Positions 1-5,046 of a stretch of DNA of 5,046 nt are shown piece by piece. The notes under the pieces are model-generated. The model was not told the origin of the DNA. It was given only the letters and a program-made list of their open reading frames with translations, and ran no database searches. A program made the position numbers and the translations under genes. Position 1 is the stretch's first letter. Each line of letters begins with the position of its first letter. The DNA lies in NCBI GenBank assembly GCA_002683195.1, contig NYSW01000041.1, positions 1 through 5,046 of the forward strand, written 5' to 3'. The stretch comes from Phycisphaerae bacterium. GTDB lineage: Bacteria > Planctomycetota > Phycisphaerae > Phycisphaerales > SM1A02.

Positions 1-1
1 G

Positions 2-163
2 AGCATCGCTTCCAAGCATCACCATCACTTCCACTGCACCGCCTGCGATCGGTTCTTCGATCTCGAGGGTTGTCCCGGTGGATTGAAGAAACTCCTGCCC
101 CGCGGCTTCAAGCTTCAGAACCACGAGCTCACCCTGTCGGGGCTCTGTGCCTCCTGCAGCTGA
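2..163 (+). CDS. Fur-family metal-dependent transcriptional regulator, C-terminal fragment (5' end off window)
   Basis: Only the last 53 codons and the TGA stop are present; the winged-helix DNA-binding half lies upstream of the window. What can be seen is the Fur dimerisation and metal-binding domain. A histidine cluster (KHHHHFHC, fragment residues 5-12) leads into a first CxxC pair (C12, C15). A conserved GF...NHEL segment follows (G35-L43, with H41 at a usual metal-ligand position), then a second CxxC pair near the C-terminus (C49, C52). Two CxxC pairs form the structural Cys4 zinc site known in PerR, Zur and many Fur proteins. Family members bind operators as metal-loaded dimers and control iron, zinc or peroxide genes. 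The fragment cannot show which metal is sensed. An extra cysteine (C24, in EGCPGG) is also seen in some Zur-like sequences, which is only a weak hint. The next gene is a tRNA on the same strand, so the neighbours say nothing about the regulon. Confidence 0.87.
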   Translation, partial: SIASKHHHHFHCTACDRFFDLEGCPGGLKKLLPRGFKLQNHELTLSGLCASCS

Positions 164-179
164 TCCCCGTCGACCCTGA

Positions 180-203
180 ACCCTTTGAAGGGTGGCTCTA
201 GCC
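180..203. repeat. Two adjacent perfect short dyads after the Fur-family stop codon
   Basis: ACCCTT-TG-AAGGGT (180-193) is a perfect 6-bp inverted repeat. It is directly followed by GGCT-CT-AGCC (194-203), a perfect 4-bp one. In RNA the first would give a five-pair hairpin with a TTGA loop. There is no T-run after them, so they are not a classical intrinsic terminator. They could be a 3'-end hairpin of the regulator mRNA or a binding site near the tRNA promoter; the sequence does not decide between these. Confidence 0.4.
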
Positions 204-221
204 GCGCAGCCTGCCGGTCGA

Positions 222-227
222 TACACT
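222..227 (+). promoter_or_regulatory. Possible -10 box of the tRNA-Ala gene
   Basis: TACACT matches the TANNNT pattern of a sigma-70-type -10 element. It would start transcription near 234, about 25 bases before the mature tRNA. I find no good -35 hexamer at 16-18 bases upstream; TTGAAG at 185-190 is too far away. The call rests on position and pattern only. Confidence 0.3.
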
Positions 228-233
228 CTCCGA

Positions 234-251
234 CCCACGGAAGTCCGTGGG
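234..251 (+). other. Perfect hairpin in the tRNA 5' leader
   Basis: CCCACGGA (234-241) and TCCGTGGG (244-251) are perfect inverted repeats separated by two bases. As RNA they give a seven-pair stem with an AAGT loop. The hairpin ends seven bases before the first base of the tRNA (259) and begins where transcription would start from the -10-like box at 222-227. It may structure the precursor leader for RNase P processing. As DNA it could instead be a protein-binding dyad. Confidence 0.45.
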
Positions 252-258
252 AACCTGC

Positions 259-331
259 GGGGCCGTAGCTCAATTGGGAGAGCGCCTCGGTCGCATCGAG
301 GAGGTTGTCGGTTCGATCCCGATCGGCTCCA
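259..331 (+). tRNA. tRNA-Ala (anticodon CGC)
   Basis: All four arms fold by eye into a 73-base cloverleaf. The acceptor stem is 259-265 with 324-330, and the D arm is GCTC 268-271 with GAGC 280-283. The anticodon stem is CCTCG 285-289 with CGAGG 297-301. The variable loop is 302-306, and the T stem 307-311 with 319-323 encloses the TTCGATC loop. The anticodon CGC lies at 292-294 and reads GCG alanine codons. The third acceptor pair is G261 with T328, the G3:U70 wobble that is the main identity signal for alanyl-tRNA synthetase, so anticodon and identity element agree. The discriminator is A331. The genome continues CCT, not CCA, so the final A must be added after transcription. The anticodon loop GTCGCAT has G at position 32 opposite T38, where alanine tRNAs such as E. 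coli tRNA-Ala(GGC) have A32-U38. Leader and terminator flank it closely, so it is a single-gene unit. Confidence 0.97.
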
Positions 332-340
332 CCTGCAGTC

Positions 341-376
341 ACCGTTCCCGGCCTCGGTCGGGAACGGTTCGTTTTT
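341..376 (+). terminator. Intrinsic terminator of the tRNA-Ala unit
   Basis: A perfect ten-pair stem, ACCGTTCCCG (341-350) with CGGGAACGGT (359-368), closes an eight-base loop and is followed by TCGTTTTT (369-376). It begins nine bases after the mature tRNA end. This is a textbook Rho-independent terminator for rightward transcription. On the other strand no T-run follows the stem, so it looks one-directional. Confidence 0.93.
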
Positions 377-690
377 GGCTATCACACCTTCCAAGGTCCA
401 AGAACCAATCGACGGCCTCAAGACCAAGAATTGAACACAAGCCCATAACAGAACGGCACTTATATCAAATAAGATTCAGGAGCCGGGTTCTTATTCGACA
501 ATCTATCCAGAGACTCCCGAAAAAGGGCTTCAATCGAATGTCGCGGTCCTCTATCTTCGAGCCTTCGGCGAGTGTTTCACACCCGTCGGATCGGGAGAGT
601 TGTGTATCCCGACAAGACCCCGGATCGGCTGGCAAATGGTGTTCAGTTGTTCGACACCCGCCAGTCAGCGAAAGAGTGAGAGAAGCACGT
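377..690. other. Gene-poor spacer with an AT-rich patch and possible RNA hairpins
   Basis: I find no protein gene I can support here. The open frames that cross it have no family resemblance, and one runs straight through the tRNA. Positions 421-540 contain 51 G+C in 120 bases (42.5%), far below the rest of the window, and include TATAT/AAAT runs and a TAAGAT box (470-475) that could belong to a promoter. Further on, several stems can be drawn. TCGGGA 591-596 pairs with TCCCGA 607-612. A compound hairpin has an outer stem 627-633 with 660-666 (one G:U pair) and an inner stem GGTGT 638-642 with ACACC 654-658. The region runs directly into a strong terminator. A small non-coding RNA or an untranslated leader is possible but unproven; I do not recognise tmRNA, SRP RNA or RNase P RNA. 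Confidence 0.5.
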
Positions 691-725
691 CCGCCCGGCC
701 CCTTGGGGCCGGGCGGCTTGCTTTT
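691..725 (+). terminator. Strong intrinsic terminator with no recognised gene before it
   Basis: CCGCCCGGCCCC (691-702) and GGGGCCGGGCGG (705-716) are perfectly complementary over 12 bases around TT. In RNA this gives an eleven-pair, all G:C stem with a CTTG loop. It is followed by CTTGCTTTT (717-725), a short T-rich tract. The polarity is rightward, because the reverse strand has no T-run. The nearest recognised upstream gene, the tRNA, already has its own terminator at 341-376. This hairpin therefore ends an unidentified transcript, serves as a back-up, or acts as an attenuator 79 bases before the thuA-like gene. Confidence 0.85.
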
Positions 726-791
726 CAGGGATGCCGGCACCAGCGACGACAGCCCTCGCCTGATCATCCGCCCTTGGCTGGTCGCCTCCGC

Positions 792-797
792 TAGGAT
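792..797 (+). promoter_or_regulatory. TAGGAT box before the thuA-like gene: -10 element or Shine-Dalgarno
   Basis: TAGGAT ends six bases before the ATG at 804. It fits TANNNT, and a start point about seven bases downstream would fall on the ATG itself, giving a leaderless mRNA. The same bases contain AGGA (793-796), seven bases from the ATG, which is equally usable as a ribosome binding site. I see no -35 hexamer at normal spacing. The two readings cannot be separated from sequence alone. Confidence 0.35.
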
Positions 798-803
798 CGA
801 AGC

Positions 804-1706
804 ATGCCACGAGAATCATCACCATCACGTTCTGGCACCGCGTCAGCACTCCTGAGGCGACTGACCGCCCCGCTGTCGGCCCTCGCGGTCGCAGGGATCC
901 TCATCGCCGCTGGTGATGCCGGAACCACCAGCGGCCAGGAGACCCCGCCGTCGTCCCCCCGTCGCATCGGACCGAAACTCAAGAACCCGGCCGAGTCCCA
1001 GCCCAGGGTGCTGGTCTTCTCCCGAACCGCGGGCTTCCGACACGGCTCGATCCCGACCGGGATCGAGGCACTTCGAGAAATCGGCAAGACACACGGCTAC
1101 CGAGTCGAGGCCACCGAGGACCCGTCCTGGTTCAGACCGGAGATGCTCTCCCGGTTCCAGGCCGTCGTCTTCCTCAACACGACCGGTGATGTGCTGGACG
1201 ATGAACAACAGAAGACCTTCGAGGCCTTCATCCGAAACGGCGGCGGCTACGTCGGCGTCCACAGCGCCGCGGACACCGAGTACGACTGGCCGTGGTACGG
1301 ACGACTGGTCGGTGGCTGGTTCAAGACGCACCCGGCGATCCAGCGGGCGGACGTCAACGTGGAGAACCGGCGATTCCCGGCCACGTCCTTCCTGCCGGAG
1401 ACCTGGTCGCGGACCGACGAGTGGTACGTCTACCGGGAGAACCCGCGGCCGCGGGTCAACGTCCTGCTCAGCCTGGACGAATCGACCTACGACGGTGGTG
1501 GCATGAACGGCGATCACCCGATCGCGTGGTATCAGGACTTCGATGGTGGTCGGGCGTTCTACACCGGTGGAGGTCACACCAAGGACTCCTACGCCGAACC
1601 GCTCTTCCGACGGCATCTCGGCGAAGCCGTGATGTGGGCCGCCGGAGAGCGAGCCATCCCGGCGAAGAAAGACGCCGAAACCGATCCGAAGCAATCCAGC
1701 CGATGA
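804..1706 (+). CDS. Exported ThuA-like domain protein (class I glutamine amidotransferase-like fold)
   Basis: This 300-residue protein has an N-terminal export signal: basic residues R18-R19, then a hydrophobic stretch at about 21-36, with likely cleavage around 40-45. A Pro-rich linker reaches residue 65, and one ThuA-like domain fills about 68-281. Hallmarks are RVLVFSRTAGFRH (68-80), the FQAVVFLNTTGD strand (118-129), GGGYVGVHSAAD (146-157), EYDWPWYGRLVGGWFKTHP (159-177), DEWY (205-208) and HPIAWYQDFDGGRAFYTGGGH (238-258). The fold resembles class I glutamine amidotransferases, but I see no clear catalytic Cys-His pair of that class. ThuA was named from rhizobial trehalose/sucrose utilisation and is linked to 3-keto-sugar metabolism. 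Secreted planctomycete homologues mostly lack a proven substrate, so the function is inferred to be periplasmic carbohydrate handling. The start is firm at its upstream limit: an in-frame TAG lies at 792-794. The C-terminal tail (282-300) is charged and probably disordered. Its stop codon overlaps the start of the next gene. Confidence 0.9.
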   Translation: MPRESSPSRSGTASALLRRLTAPLSALAVAGILIAAGDAGTTSGQETPPSSPRRIGPKLKNPAESQPRVLVFSRTAGFRHGSIPTGIEALREIGKTHGYRVEATEDPSWFRPEMLSRFQAVVFLNTTGDVLDDEQQKTFEAFIRNGGGYVGVHSAADTEYDWPWYGRLVGGWFKTHPAIQRADVNVENRRFPATSFLPETWSRTDEWYVYRENPRPRVNVLLSLDESTYDGGGMNGDHPIAWYQDFDGGRAFYTGGGHTKDSYAEPLFRRHLGEAVMWAAGERAIPAKKDAETDPKQSSR

Positions 1707-2227
1707 ATCCTCGCCTGGCTGGTCTTGGCCCATCCTTCGCCCTGGCCGGCGGCGTACTGCTCTCCGGCTGCGGCGGAGACGAGACGAGCCCGGTCGAGGC
1801 TCCCCCGCCGATCGCGGATTCATCCGCGACCTCTTCGGCGACGGGACCCACGACCCGCACCGTCGAAGCGCACCCTGACCATGGCGATCGACACACCATG
1901 TGGGTGACCGCGACCGCGTACTGCTCCCGCCCCGAAGAGACCGACGACGATCCGTTCACCGCGGCCTGGGGCGACCACCTGGTTCCCGGCGAGAAGTCGA
2001 TCGCAGTCAGTCGTGACCTGTTGGAGCTCGGACTGATCCATCGAACACCGGTCTGGATCGAGGTCGACGGCGACGAACGCGGTCCGTATCTCGTGCTCGA
2101 CAAGATGGCCAGACGCTGGAAGGATCGGATCGATCTCTACTACGGCCTGGATCGCACCGCGGCCCTGGAATGGGGAAAGCGTCGGGTCCGGATCTTCTGG
2201 AAGACCGACGTGTCCGATGACGCCTGA
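1703..2227 (+). CDS. Small lipoprotein with a 3D (three-Asp, MltA/YuiC-type) domain
   Basis: This 174-residue protein begins with a lipoprotein signal: a hydrophobic stretch (11-20) ending in a lipobox L20-S21-G22-C23, so C23 should be lipidated and anchor it in the envelope. A low-complexity Pro/Ser/Thr linker (26-62) precedes a compact domain at about 66-166. That domain shows VTATAYCS (68-75), KSIAVSRDLLELG (98-110), a VWIEVDGD strand (117-124), VLDKM (131-135), DRIDLYYG (141-148) and EWGKRRVRIFW (156-166). The pattern TAY ... IAV ... V.I ... D ... RIDLYF ... WG.R.V matches the 3D domain, a double-psi beta barrel shared with the lytic transglycosylases MltA and YuiC. D133 and D144 line up with conserved acidic positions, so peptidoglycan cleavage is plausible but inferred. 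The ATG is chosen because it overlaps the upstream stop (ATGA) and places the lipobox correctly. There is no good ribosome binding site, which fits translational coupling to the thuA-like gene. Confidence 0.82.
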   Translation: MNPRLAGLGPSFALAGGVLLSGCGGDETSPVEAPPPIADSSATSSATGPTTRTVEAHPDHGDRHTMWVTATAYCSRPEETDDDPFTAAWGDHLVPGEKSIAVSRDLLELGLIHRTPVWIEVDGDERGPYLVLDKMARRWKDRIDLYYGLDRTAALEWGKRRVRIFWKTDVSDDA

Positions 2228-2321
2228 TTCCATCGGTCTCCCGACGAATCGACATCCTTCGACACCTTGTCCACGAACCTCCGCTCCCGTCCCACGACCA
2301 CGTCCCGGACCGTTCGAGCCG

Positions 2322-2327
2322 TAGACT
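2322..2327 (+). promoter_or_regulatory. TAGACT box, possible -10 element for mutS
   Basis: TAGACT fits TANNNT and ends seven bases before the GTG start at 2335, so initiation would fall on or beside the start codon. No Shine-Dalgarno sequence precedes the GTG, which favours a leaderless transcript more clearly than at the thuA-like gene. No -35 hexamer stands out at 16-18 bases. The 107-base gap before mutS also shows no terminator, so read-through from the lipoprotein operon is possible. Confidence 0.35.
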
Positions 2328-2334
2328 TGTCGGC

Positions 2335-5040
2335 GTGAAGACCGCTCCCGAAACCCCGTCGACCGAACTGCCCGAGGCGTACCGAGGCCCCGCCTGGGAA
2401 ACGCCCGCGATGCGGCAGTTCACCCGATTCAAGCAGGACCATCCGGACTGCCTGCTCTTCTTCCGCATGGGGGATTTCTACGAGCTCTTCGGACCGGACG
2501 CCGCCACCGCGCACCGGATCCTGGGCATCACCCTCACGGAGCGGAGCAAGGGCATGCCGATGGCCGGCGTGCCGCATCATGCGGCCGAGAGCTACCTCCG
2601 CCGTTTGGTGGAGCAAGGCATTCGCGTGGCCGTCTGCGACCAGGTCCAGGATCCCCGCGAAGCCAAGGGCGTGGTGGATCGAGCGGTGACCCGGGTGCTG
2701 ACTCCCGGAACCCTGGTCGATGAATCCCTCCTCGAGGAAGGTCGAGAGAACCTGGTCGCGGCGGTCGCTCCCTTCCCCGACGATCGGGTGGCGGTCGCGG
2801 TCGCGGAATTGTCGACCGGCTCCTTCACCGTGGCGGAGTGCGCCCCGGACGGCATCGCCGACCTTCTCGCACGATTCGCCCCCAGCGAACTCCTGGTGCC
2901 CGAATCGATCGACCTCGAAGAGTCGATCAGACTGCCGGAAGATCTGGCGACCTCCATCGGTGCGGTCGAGACCCGCCGTGCGGGCTGGCTCTTCACCCCG
3001 GAGGAAGGTGACCGAACCCTTCGCGAGCACTATCGGGTCGCCAACCTCGAAGCCTTCGGACTGGTTCCCGATGATCCGGCGACCGCCGCCGCGGGCGCTC
3101 TTCTCCGCTACCTCCTGGAGACCCAGGCCGCCGATCGGACGGGCGATCCCGACGGCCCCCGTCCCCTCGCCCATCTCCGCCCCCCGCGGCGACGAAACGA
3201 CGATCGACGAATGCAACTGGACCTCGCGACGCTCTCCAGCCTGGAGATCGAACGCACCAGCCGCCGCGGCGAAGTCGAGGGATCGTTGCTGTCGGTGTTT
3301 CCTCACTGTCGAACCGCCATGGGTCGACGAGCCCTTCGGCGCCGGCTCTGCTGGCCGCTGATCGGGGTCTCGGAGATTCAGTCGCGACACCGCGCGGTCG
3401 GTGGCCTGATCGAAGACCGCGAGGCGGCGGACGCGATTCGCTCGGGCCTTTCGGGCATGAACGACGTGGCCCGGATCGCGGGCCGGGTCGCGGTCGGACG
3501 CGCGACCCCCCGGGACGTGGTCGCCCTCGGACGCAGTGTCCAGGCGGCGGGTCCGATCGTCGAACTCCTGGCCGAACGCCCCGCTTTCGCCCCCGTCCAC
3601 GATCGACTCGAGGCGACGATCGACGCCCTCACCCCGTTGGCCGACCGGATCGCCGCCACCTGCGTCGACGAACCCCCGGCCCACCTTCGGGATGGCGGTC
3701 TGGTTCGGGACGGGGTGGACGAAGCGCTCGACGAGGCCCGCGTTCTCGAACGCGATGCGACCTCCTGGCTGGTCGATTACCAGGCGAGGATCGTGGAAGA
3801 GACCGGCATCGGCGCCTTGAAGGTCGGATTCAACAAGGTCTTCGGCTACTACATCGAGGTCTCGAAGGCCAATGACGCCCGCATTCCCGCGGGGTTCGTC
3901 CGGAAGCAGACACTCAAGAACGCCGAGCGGTACATCACCGACGAACTCAAGGTCTTCGAGGACAAGGTGCTCACCGCCGGAGCACGAGGACTCGAACGCG
4001 AGAAGGTGGTGTTCGCCGATCTCTGCCGTTCGATCGCGGAACACCTCGAGCCGATCGCGGCGTTCGGCGACGCGATCGCCGACGTCGACGGCACCCAGTG
4101 TCTCGCAGAGACCGCCTATCGACTGGACTGGGTTCGTCCCGAGGTCGATGACTCGAACGCCCTGGAGTTGATCGAAGCCCGTCACCCCGTGCTCGACGCG
4201 TCGATGCGCGATCGCTTCGTGCCCAACGACGCCCGACTCGCGACCGCCGACGAACCCGCGACCCTCGCCCTGATCACCGGCCCGAACATGGCGGGCAAGA
4301 GCACCTACATCCGGCAGACCGCCCTGGTGGTCCTGCTGGCCCAGGCCGGCTCGTTCGTCCCCGCCACCAGCGCCCGCATCGGCGTGGTCGACCGGATCCT
4401 CACCCGGATCGGCGCCGCGGACGAACTGCATGCGGGGCGTTCGACCTTCATGGTGGAGATGACCGAGACCGCGAACATCCTGCATCATGCGACCGGCCGC
4501 AGCCTGGTGATCCTGGACGAGATCGGCCGCGGCACCAGCACCCTCGACGGACTCTCCCTCGCCTGGGCGATCGCCGAGGCCCTCGCAGCGCGGGGAAGCC
4601 GCACCCTCTTCGCGACCCATTACCACGAGCTCACCTCGATCGCGGATCGAATGCCGGCGGTCACCAACCTCCACGTGACGGTGCGGGAATGGCAGGATCG
4701 AATCGTCTTCCTCCACCGGATTCAACCGGGCCGGACCGATCGTTCCTACGGCATCCACGTGGCCGAGCTCGCGGGACTCGCGCCCGACGTGGTGTCCCGG
4801 GCCCGGGAACTGCTCGCCACCCTCGCGGTTCACGAGGGCGAGGCCGCCGCCCGCGCGGCCGCGATCCCCACCGCTCCGGCCGTGGACGCGGACTCGCAGA
4901 TGTCGCTCTTCACCGAGTTCCTTCCTCATCCCGCGATCGACCGACTCCGGGAGATCGATCTGGATGCGTTGACGCCGCTGGCCGCCTTCGATGCCCTCCG
5001 CGGACTGGTGAAGCAGGCGAAGCCTCAGAATGACGCCTGA
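2335..5040 (+). CDS. mutS: DNA mismatch repair protein MutS
   Basis: This complete 901-residue MutS recognises base mismatches and small loops and starts repair with MutL in the cytoplasm. Domain I (about 24-135) carries RMGDFYELF (44-52) with the mismatch-reading F48-x-E50. A connector (about 140-270) and the lever and clamp (about 290-600, including GFNKVFGYYIEVS 498-510) follow. The ATPase domain has Walker A TGPNMAGKST (648-657, K655), the RSTFMVEM loop (702-709), Walker B VILDEIGRGTS (725-735, D728, E729) and FATHYHELT (759-767, with the H762 signature). QMSLF (855-859) matches the beta-clamp binding motif, QMSLL in E. coli MutS. The C-terminus (864-896) resembles the tetramerisation helices. 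It is slightly longer than E. coli MutS (853), with an Arg/Asp/Pro-rich segment at 266-291. GTG 2335 is the first ATG or GTG after the in-frame stop at 2218-2220. The later ATG at 2410 would remove residues that normally precede the PMMQQY-like motif. No Shine-Dalgarno sequence is visible. Confidence 0.98.
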   Translation: MKTAPETPSTELPEAYRGPAWETPAMRQFTRFKQDHPDCLLFFRMGDFYELFGPDAATAHRILGITLTERSKGMPMAGVPHHAAESYLRRLVEQGIRVAVCDQVQDPREAKGVVDRAVTRVLTPGTLVDESLLEEGRENLVAAVAPFPDDRVAVAVAELSTGSFTVAECAPDGIADLLARFAPSELLVPESIDLEESIRLPEDLATSIGAVETRRAGWLFTPEEGDRTLREHYRVANLEAFGLVPDDPATAAAGALLRYLLETQAADRTGDPDGPRPLAHLRPPRRRNDDRRMQLDLATLSSLEIERTSRRGEVEGSLLSVFPHCRTAMGRRALRRRLCWPLIGVSEIQSRHRAVGGLIEDREAADAIRSGLSGMNDVARIAGRVAVGRATPRDVVALGRSVQAAGPIVELLAERPAFAPVHDRLEATIDALTPLADRIAATCVDEPPAHLRDGGLVRDGVDEALDEARVLERDATSWLVDYQARIVEETGIGALKVGFNKVFGYYIEVSKANDARIPAGFVRKQTLKNAERYITDELKVFEDKVLTAGARGLEREKVVFADLCRSIAEHLEPIAAFGDAIADVDGTQCLAETAYRLDWVRPEVDDSNALELIEARHPVLDASMRDRFVPNDARLATADEPATLALITGPNMAGKSTYIRQTALVVLLAQAGSFVPATSARIGVVDRILTRIGAADELHAGRSTFMVEMTETANILHHATGRSLVILDEIGRGTSTLDGLSLAWAIAEALAARGSRTLFATHYHELTSIADRMPAVTNLHVTVREWQDRIVFLHRIQPGRTDRSYGIHVAELAGLAPDVVSRARELLATLAVHEGEAAARAAAIPTAPAVDADSQMSLFTEFLPHPAIDRLREIDLDALTPLAAFDALRGLVKQAKPQNDA

Positions 5041-5046
5041 TTCCGG
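5030..5046 (+). CDS. Possible start of the next gene, overlapping the mutS stop (runs off window)
   Basis: An ATG at 5030-5032, in a different frame from mutS, overlaps the last eleven bases of mutS and reads M-T-P-D-S before the window ends. Overlapping starts are common in operons, and this window already contains one at 1703. There is only a weak AGG (5015-5017) twelve bases upstream. Too little sequence is present to tell a real gene from chance; the same five codons also occur at 2217, where they open only a 35-codon frame. Confidence 0.2.

Noticed and set aside
465..767. A 100-codon minus-strand open frame in the spacer
   Set aside because: It crosses the terminator stem at 691-716, has no similarity I recognise and has no ribosome binding site. 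It is the least unlikely protein in the spacer but not supportable.
20..836. CATCACCATCAC shared by the Fur-family gene (18-29) and the thuA-like start (about 819-831)
   Set aside because: It encodes a His run in one gene and Ser-Pro-Ser in another frame in the other, and it is a simple low-complexity string.
247..855. A 202-codon + strand open frame starting before the tRNA
   Set aside because: It runs through the tRNA gene and both intrinsic terminators and into the thuA-like gene, and shows no protein family features.
843..1823. A 326-codon minus-strand open frame opposite the thuA-like gene
   Set aside because: The composition is typical of a GC-rich shadow frame, it has no recognisable domain, and the + strand carries clear ThuA motifs and a signal peptide.
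2217..2324. A 35-codon frame (MTPDS...) overlapping the lipoprotein stop
   Set aside because: It is Pro/Arg-rich low-complexity sequence without a ribosome binding site. It is kept only as part of the 15-base repeat observation.
2228..2334. Terminator or riboswitch in the gap before mutS
   Set aside because: I found no stem followed by a T-run and no recognised aptamer features in these 107 bases.
2140..4929. A 929-codon open frame on the minus strand across nearly all of mutS
   Set aside because: It lies antisense to a complete MutS with all its motifs. Its translation is Arg/Gly/Asp/Glu-rich without family resemblance, and long antisense frames are expected in genes of about 65-80% G+C with strong third-position bias.
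2335..5040. Many GATC sites near and in mutS, suggesting methyl-directed repair
   Set aside because: GATC and CGATC are common simply from composition and Asp/Ile/Arg codon choice. MutH/Dam-directed repair is limited to gammaproteobacteria, and neither gene is present here.

Overview
The window looks like chromosomal DNA from a high-GC bacterium. A count of 3481-3540 inside mutS gives 80% G+C. The most likely source is a planctomycete, possibly of the Phycisphaerae type. The pointers are a secreted ThuA-domain protein, a common planctomycete gene type, together with weak or absent Shine-Dalgarno sequences and high GC. This assignment is an inference; no marker in the window settles it. Every gene I can support reads on the + strand, and nothing marks the region as a phage, island, CRISPR locus or defence locus.

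Layout. Positions 2-163 are the C-terminal end of a Fur-family metalloregulator whose beginning lies off the left edge. Positions 180-251 hold three short perfect dyads and a possible tRNA promoter. A tRNA-Ala(CGC) gene lies at 259-331 and is followed at once by a strong intrinsic terminator (341-376), so it forms its own small transcription unit. Positions 377-803 hold no convincing protein gene. The first half contains an AT-rich patch (421-540, 42.5% G+C by count). The second half contains several possible RNA hairpins and ends in a second, very strong intrinsic terminator (691-725) with no recognised gene in front of it. This is the least explained part of the window.

Positions 804-1706 encode an exported ThuA-like protein. 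Its stop codon overlaps (ATGA) the start of a small lipoprotein with a 3D (MltA/YuiC-type) domain at 1703-2227, so the pair is probably one translationally coupled envelope operon. After a 107-base gap, 2335-5040 encodes a complete MutS mismatch repair ATPase with its mismatch-reading Phe-x-Glu motif, Walker motifs and beta-clamp binding motif. An ATG that overlaps the mutS stop codon (5030) may open a further gene beyond the right edge.

The genes do not form one pathway: metal regulation, translation, envelope/carbohydrate functions and DNA repair simply sit side by side. The recurring regulatory theme is a TANNNT box six or seven bases before the start codon of both the thuA-like gene and mutS. 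That geometry suggests leaderless mRNAs.
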